This document shows positions 58,594 through 64,000 of a stretch of DNA of 64,000 nt, piece by piece (the first letter of the stretch is position 1; each line of letters begins with the position of its first letter). The DNA is from Macrophomina tecta. Its lineage: Eukaryota > Ascomycota > Dothideomycetes > Botryosphaeriales > Botryosphaeriaceae. The DNA is taken from contig JAKSGN010000005.1 in the NCBI GenBank assembly GCA_024180945.1, forward strand, positions 2,108,001-2,172,000, read 5' to 3'. The notes beneath the pieces are model-generated. The model did no database searches. It had not been told where the DNA came from and saw nothing but the letters and a program-made list of their open reading frames with translations. The position numbers and the translations under genes were made by a program.

Positions 58594-61564
58594 GCAAGGC
58601 CTAAGCGCCTGTCACGCCAGCACCCACACAAACTAGGCCCTCCTCGGACTGCCTTGGGGGAAGGTAAAGGCGCGCTCCGGTGGAGGCCCGCTGGCCCAAC
58701 GCCTTCGGCTAGACGCACGTTCGCCCGGATGGAGCTGCAAATGATGTTCCGCTTTAGATGGCTGGACATGGGGAATAGCGAAGAAGGAGGCGAACTGAAG
58801 AAAGACACGAGAATAGACTTCGCAAGTTGGGTTGACAGTGGGCCTCATTCGCGAGCGAGAGGCGCGGGATCCCCCAACAGTTTAGGGAGCGGGATGCGAG
58901 CTCCCTTGGCAAAGCCTCATGTTCCCCATATTTCCTCCCTGCTTTGCCATATTCCTCTGCACGGCCGAGGGCGTTGCAACGCGTTCGGAACGGCGCAGCA
59001 TCGAGGCGAGGGGTGGGTTAACGGCGCGGATTTATTTTCCGCGTCCAGAGAGAAAGAGGAAATCCAGAAACGGAGGGATGGCCGCAGTTACTGAAAATTG
59101 TCGGATCGCTCACGCCTATGTGGATAAATGCATGGAGTGTCCGCTGTTTTGCCTGCTGTCCTGCATGCATGGCTTGCACTTCTTCCCTTACATTGCTTAC
59201 ATATACGGATATGCCACATCGAAGTGTGGGAAGCAGGCGTGTGGTGAGCTGGGCCGCAAGTGGGCTACCGTAGTGTCATGCAGAAAGAAGATTCTCCTTC
59301 ACTAAGATCCAAGCATTGGTCTTCCTAGTGAGATCTTAATAGATGGCTGCTAATGCATAATCGAACAAGAATCTACCCTTTCCCTACGTTAACCGACTTT
59401 AGCCGACCACATATATCGCGCTCGCGTTTGTGCTGAATCGCTTTCCGACGCCCGGCTTCCCGAGGTTGCAATGGGTGCATGCATGCATGTTCATGTATGG
59501 CCGCCACCAACCGTCATCATCGCAAGCCTAAAGCACAAGCCTGCGTGCGTGGGTGGCGTCCCCCCTGCCAACCGTCTAGCTCCAAGAATGCAAACGAACG
59601 ACAGGGCAGAAGACGCCGGAGGGCATCAGGGTGGATGGAAAAAAAAAAAAAAAAGCAGCATTGATACTTCCCGAAGGAGGGGCGCAAAAGGGCCCGGAGC
59701 GCGCGTCTAACTGATACCAGGACGTCACAGAGCATATTTTTAGAATCTTCGTCTGGGGGATTTTGTCACTCTCGCTTCTTACTACTTTCGGCGAGTCTTA
59801 ACACAAGGAAGTTTAGCGCCTCATGATTTTGACGCAGACGGTTATGACGGTCAGGTAAGCTCCGGTGGGATGGCAGCGCGCAGGGCCCAAGCGAGAGAGC
59901 AGGTGAGGCGAAGAAAGAGGAAGGCAGGAGGGAAGGGGATGGTGCACTGTTGGGGGCAAAACCAGCCGGGCGGGTGCTCTCTCCCTTTCCTGCCTTCCCC
60001 ACAGAAACTCAAAGATCCACTGAAAATCTCGTCTTGTGACGGATGACGGCGCCGTCGTGCAGAGTGCGGCCGGGCCGCACTATGGGTCCCTCGAAGGTAC
60101 GTACCACTGAGTAATGTGCGGGTGCTGACCGGTGGAGAGCTGAGATGGAACGGGCTGGCAATGAGGTGAATGCGCTGCCCAACTGTGGGCCGAGTGAATC
60201 AGTACAATTCCACGATCGGCGAGCGCGCCTGTTTGGCCAATCTGCTCAAAGGTCGCAACGAGGATATGCACGATGCCAAGACAAGAAGCTTTTTGTTTTC
60301 GTAGACTACGTTCTTGGTCGATTGTGAAGGCCGATCGCCTGCGCACTATCCACATGTTACCCTCCACGTCAATCCATCTTTCAGTTGTTTCCCAAACTGT
60401 TCACAATTTCCCACCTGCCTTACACGCCTCACTTTTCCGGGGAAAAGCTCCGGAGGCGTAGGCAATCGCTTCACGCTGTGCAGCGATAAGCTTGAGGAAC
60501 AACATCCCCTTTAGTTGGCCCGCTCTGAATGACATAACCCACAGGAGCACAGAGGAAAGCAAAGTGCTCGCGAAAGAAAGTAAATCCCTACCCAACCCCT
60601 CATCCAGCCTATCCCAACCCCCATTTCAACCGGCATAACCCTAGAACAATAGAGGACTCCAATCTCAACCCACTCCAGAGAAAGGGCGGGAATTTTCAAC
60701 AGATTCATGGAGAGACTGGTCAACAAGTAGACCGAGCCCATGAACGTGTGGAAGAACCAAAAGATTAGCTTGCAGGAAACATCGAGAAACTCATGAACGA
60801 ACCAGCCCAAGTGACTCCGCCGCGAGTGATTGTTGCATTAAATATAAGGTGCGTTTGTGACTCGGATAGAAGCCCCCAAAAAAAAAAAAAAAAAGGAGGG
60901 GGCAATGGCTTCAATGGGTCCAGATGATCCCATCGAGGATGATCAAGTTATCTGTGAAGCCATCTTTCGGTATGTTTGGAAGTCGAGTTGCTTCGCACAT
61001 CAGGGAGCCCGAAAGACCAGGAAGGACAGAGCATTGCAAATGCCAGGCACTGAGCTGGCCATGATAAGAGACGCTCGCAGAATAAGGCCGCCCAAGCGAT
61101 CGAATGAGATAGTGAAAGAGGGCACAAAGGTTGATTGAGGTTTTGGCCCTGAAAAACGGCCCATGGTGAATATACGGCAACGAAGTGTTAAGGTAATTTC
61201 CGAAAACCAGTAAACTTGTCTCCTTTTTTATTTTCCTTCTTGCGGCGCGCGGCGTTCATCGTGACCCTGTCATGAGCGTGCTGTATTTACGTAGATGAAG
61301 GACCCTTCTCCCGGAACCATACATGTACAAGGCATAAAGGGGTATCCGAAGTGCAAGGTCATCAGACGAAAGTGCGCCTTTCCTTGAGACGCCTGGAAGC
61401 TGCCATGCCCGGTACATGTACATGCATATGCAGCCTTCCTGCGGCGAATTGTGATTCGTGGATGCATTAATCGTGAAAGATGAAACAATTGGGAGAACTT
61501 TTGGCATGAAAGCCTCGCCTGGGCGACAGGTTGCAGCAAGCAGTTGGTAACGACGGTCGCGAGA
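58594..61564. other. 3.0-kb intergenic region
   Basis: No family motif was recognised. A-runs lie at 59639-59654 and 60877-60893. A 75-codon Cys-rich frame (59078-59305) and a hydrophobic minus-strand frame (60511-60810) are the only ones with unusual composition, and neither has other support. Confidence 0.4.
59078..59305 (+). CDS. Hypothetical 75-aa cysteine-rich peptide (doubtful)
   Basis: Starts MAAVTENCRIAHAYVDKCMEC and holds eight cysteines in 75 residues, with a hydrophobic aromatic middle (FFPYIAYIYGY). No signal peptide is visible at the N-terminus and no known family is recognised. It lies alone in a gene-poor stretch. It may be a chance open frame. Confidence 0.15.
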   Translation: MAAVTENCRIAHAYVDKCMECPLFCLLSCMHGLHFFPYIAYIYGYATSKCGKQACGELGRKWATVVSCRKKILLH

Positions 61565-64000
61565 TTAAGATATGATGGAGCTCTCGGCTCTCGCGTGCAC
61601 ATGGTTGGCGTGCGCCTCAAGCGCCCGAGCCATGACATGGGTAACTGAGAGTTGTTAATGGATGCTCATGAGACCTCTTCTTGTTCTTGAACTTACCAGG
61701 CCAGACAGCGGCATGCTCGAGCATGTATGCCGTGACCAGTAGGAGCTTACTTCCATACCCATAATTATTAAGCGCAGGAAGGCCTATTCCTGCCGAGCCC
61801 ATATTCCCGGAATCCAGAGATATCTTCATCTCGGCATTGCTCAGTATCTCGGAAATTTTCTGCAAAAGTTTGATGTCCTCATCCTCCAACAGCATGATCG
61901 CAGGCACTTGAGAGTAATCAATTTCGGTTTTCCCAAGAATGCCCATGTACCGGCCCACGCGTTCTTGCACAGTGGCGATCCACTCTGCCAGAACCTGAGC
62001 ACAATCGAACGTGCACATTGCGGACTGGATGGGCAGTTCTCTCGACGTGAAATCGGCAAACGTGACACCAAGCTTGTCCGACATGGAAAGTGAATCTGCA
62101 GCATAGAAGGCCGCCTTGCGAAGGTGGCGCTCGCGTTTCGAAGACTTGGCAGTGGAGAAGCCACCGTTCGACATCATGCTGGACTCAGAGAAATCCGGAG
62201 CTGCAACGTTGATGCCTCCAGGAGAACTGCTCGCCGCAGCACTCCTACTGGAGTTAACATCGGATGACGCGTCTGAGTCCGTCTCGGCGTGCTGGATGAT
62301 CTCATCGCCTCTTGCCAGCTCTTCTGCCATGGCATCGAAATCGCGCGCCCAGAACCCTTCCTTCGATCGGGCAAGACTAACAAAGAGGCGCACGTAGGCG
62401 AGATCGAGGAGAGGAATACTATCGGCAGGAAGAGGGCCGTACGGATTAGGTCTTTCAAGGCTGTGGTGAGGGTTGGCCCTCCATGCAGCTTGCCAAGCCT
62501 TGAGCGCTGGCTCGATTTGATTATGCATCTGTTCCGTCTCCGCAGTCGTCCATTGCCGGCCATTGTGTCTTTGCCTCGTCTCCCAAATATAGACGTGAAG
62601 GGCATTGATCAACACATAGCAGCCGAATGTGCTTGGCTTGAGAACACTCTCTGAAAATTCGTCGCGATAGATTGAGCCGCCTTGCAGTCCGGAACGCTGA
62701 CGTTCACTTGCCGTGAGTAAATGAGTGAGTGCGTCGGCAAAAGCAATACCCTTATGCGAGGCGACCTGCGGACCCCCCAAAGCTATCCATGCTTGTGCAC
62801 TCTCAGCAGCCCAAAGATCTTCCTCGCACGGAAGATCAAGGTGCAACTCCGAATTTAAAATTCTTGGAGCGTGGTTGTACCCGATCACTGTGAGACTCGA
62901 AAGCACAAATACGGCGTACAGCGTCCGCTTGCGTTCCTCCTGTGTCTTCCAGCGGACCCATTGTGAGTGTTCATCGAGGTTTGCCCACTGATTGGAAGCT
63001 TGGTTCTCGTCGGTCATGTCGATATCTCCGTCGCCATAATTACGCGAGAGTGACTCGTCCACCGGTTGGTCAAGGTTTGCAGCTTTCGCCAGGCTTACGA
63101 GAGCTGCGCAGTGTGTGTAAGCGACATCATTAGCCTGCTTGTCACCACATTGATGGCCGTAGATGAGGTTGAGCAGCATTGACTGCACCAGCCAAAGAGG
63201 CGTCGTATGGCCGCTAGCGTCATGCATCGGGTTGAGTCCGTTGACGGCTGCCGCCAGGTCTGCTCTCCTGCGTTCCTCTAGGTAAAACAAAATCATTTTC
63301 TTTGCTGCCTCGAATAATTCTTTGCCGGCAGCATGCTCGAACTCGTAGAGGGCACCGATGGCCGCCATGGCCAGGATCAAGCACTCTCCGCCACCAACGG
63401 ATCCTCCGTGGCCAAAGGTTGCAGCACGCGGGTTACTCGAGTAAAGAGGCGAGTCGAAAGAGAGCGTCGGAATGTGCAAGAAAGGCATGTGTGGCTGGAA
63501 ATACTGGATATAGGCGCTGACAAATCGTTGAAGGTCGCTAGTACTGGGCAGGGAAGGAAGCTGCGAGGAGGGCATGGTGGGGAGCCCGGGCGACAAAGGC
63601 GAGCTAATAGCCGGCTGCGAATACTTTCGCTGGGTGGAACTATAATTCATCGCCTGCGACAAGCTCATGAGGAGAGACTGTCGAGTGGCATCAGTGATTG
63701 AATCTGTTGAGACGGACGTCACCGAGCTCTGGCGAGCGCTGCCGTTGACTGAAGAGGAAGCTATACTTGTGCTATCAGAGTTGAACGTCGCAGGTGGGTG
63801 GAAGTATTGATTGGGCATTCCAGGGATGCCTGCAGTCGGACTCATTGAGTTCAACGGTTGGGGCGAAGGAAAATACATGTCCTGCCCGTTGTTTTGATCT
63901 TGAATCTGCTTGGGAGAGACAGTGTTGAGCGGATCCATGAGCTCTGGGAAGACGGCGTTCATGGCTTCCATGGAAATTGAGCTGGTGTCAATCATCGACG
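61565..64000 (-). CDS. Fungal transcription factor with fungal_trans domain, 5' end outside window
   Basis: The last exon is 61565-61644. The large exon runs from 61697 past the right edge with an open frame, so the N-terminus is missing. The 46-nt intron (donor GTAAGT, branch ATTAACA, acceptor CTCTCAG) turns the end into AAVWPVTHVMARALEAHANHV, which continues the conserved C-terminus. Reading through the intron instead gives a non-conserved tail. The visible part has a Ser/Gln-rich region followed by a middle homology region like that of PF04082: FVSAYIQYFQPHMPFLHIPTLSF, GGGECLILAMAAIGALYEFEHAAGKELFEAAKK, and LLNLIYGHQCGDKQAND. This layout is known from fungal factors carrying C2H2 fingers at the N-terminus. 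The DNA-binding domain itself is not in the window, so the class is inferred. Confidence 0.8.

Noticed and set aside
60511..60810. Small hydrophobic minus-strand frame that could be a membrane protein
   Set aside because: No homology was recognised, there is no exon context, and hydrophobic reading comes from T-rich sequence. It was not listed as a gene.

Overview
This is a nuclear stretch of a filamentous ascomycete. Genes are on both strands, many are broken by short GT-AG introns (46-124 nt) with CTAAC/CTGAC-like branch points, and several fungus-specific families appear: a FacB/Cat8 regulator, mL67/MHR1, GtaA glutaminase, a proline-rich cell-wall-type protein and an HVA1-type TUDOR protein. 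The gene forms look most like Dothideomycetes, but that placement is inferred from remembered resemblance and was not computed. I rebuilt the gene models by hand from reading frames, splice consensus, codon phase and family motifs.

Layout. 0.6-1.9 kb: a SET-domain gene lacking its N-terminal half. 4.1-6.9 kb: the acetate regulator FacB (5 exons). 6.9-11.5 kb: a gene desert. 11.6-12.2 kb: a FAM32A-like protein. 12.5-13.0 kb: a tiny HVA1/TUDOR gene on the minus strand. 13.7-15.7 kb: a secreted bilirubin-oxidase-type multicopper oxidase. 19.2-21.3 kb and 21.7-23.0 kb: a divergent pair, UVRAG/Vps38 and the mitochondrial ribosomal/recombination protein mL67 (MHR1). 23.5-25.0 kb: ceramide synthase. 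29.5-32.4 kb: a proline/serine-rich wall-type protein. 38.3-40.0 kb and 40.7-42.7 kb: a divergent ROG1-like lipase and a REX3-like RNA exonuclease. 43.6-45.4 kb: a stress/LEA-like hydrophilic protein with a GC-AG intron. 48.0-50.8 kb: secreted glutaminase A. 53.5-57.0 kb and 57.4-58.6 kb: a divergent pair, mitochondrial DNA polymerase gamma (MIP1) and a Slx8-like RING protein. 61.6 kb to the edge: the C-terminal part of a fungal transcription factor.

The gene set is mostly housekeeping: mitochondrial genome upkeep (MIP1, MHR1), endosome/autophagy (Vps38), sphingolipid and lipid metabolism, RNA processing and carbon regulation, plus two secreted enzymes. I see no biosynthetic cluster, no CRISPR array, no intact transposon and no complete tRNA or rRNA. 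About half of the window is long intergenic DNA with simple repeats and no recognisable coding sequence. The most unusual signals are the decayed 5' end of the SET gene, a 26-nt G run, a 30-bp dispersed repeat, the GC-AG intron, and start codons hidden behind small introns.
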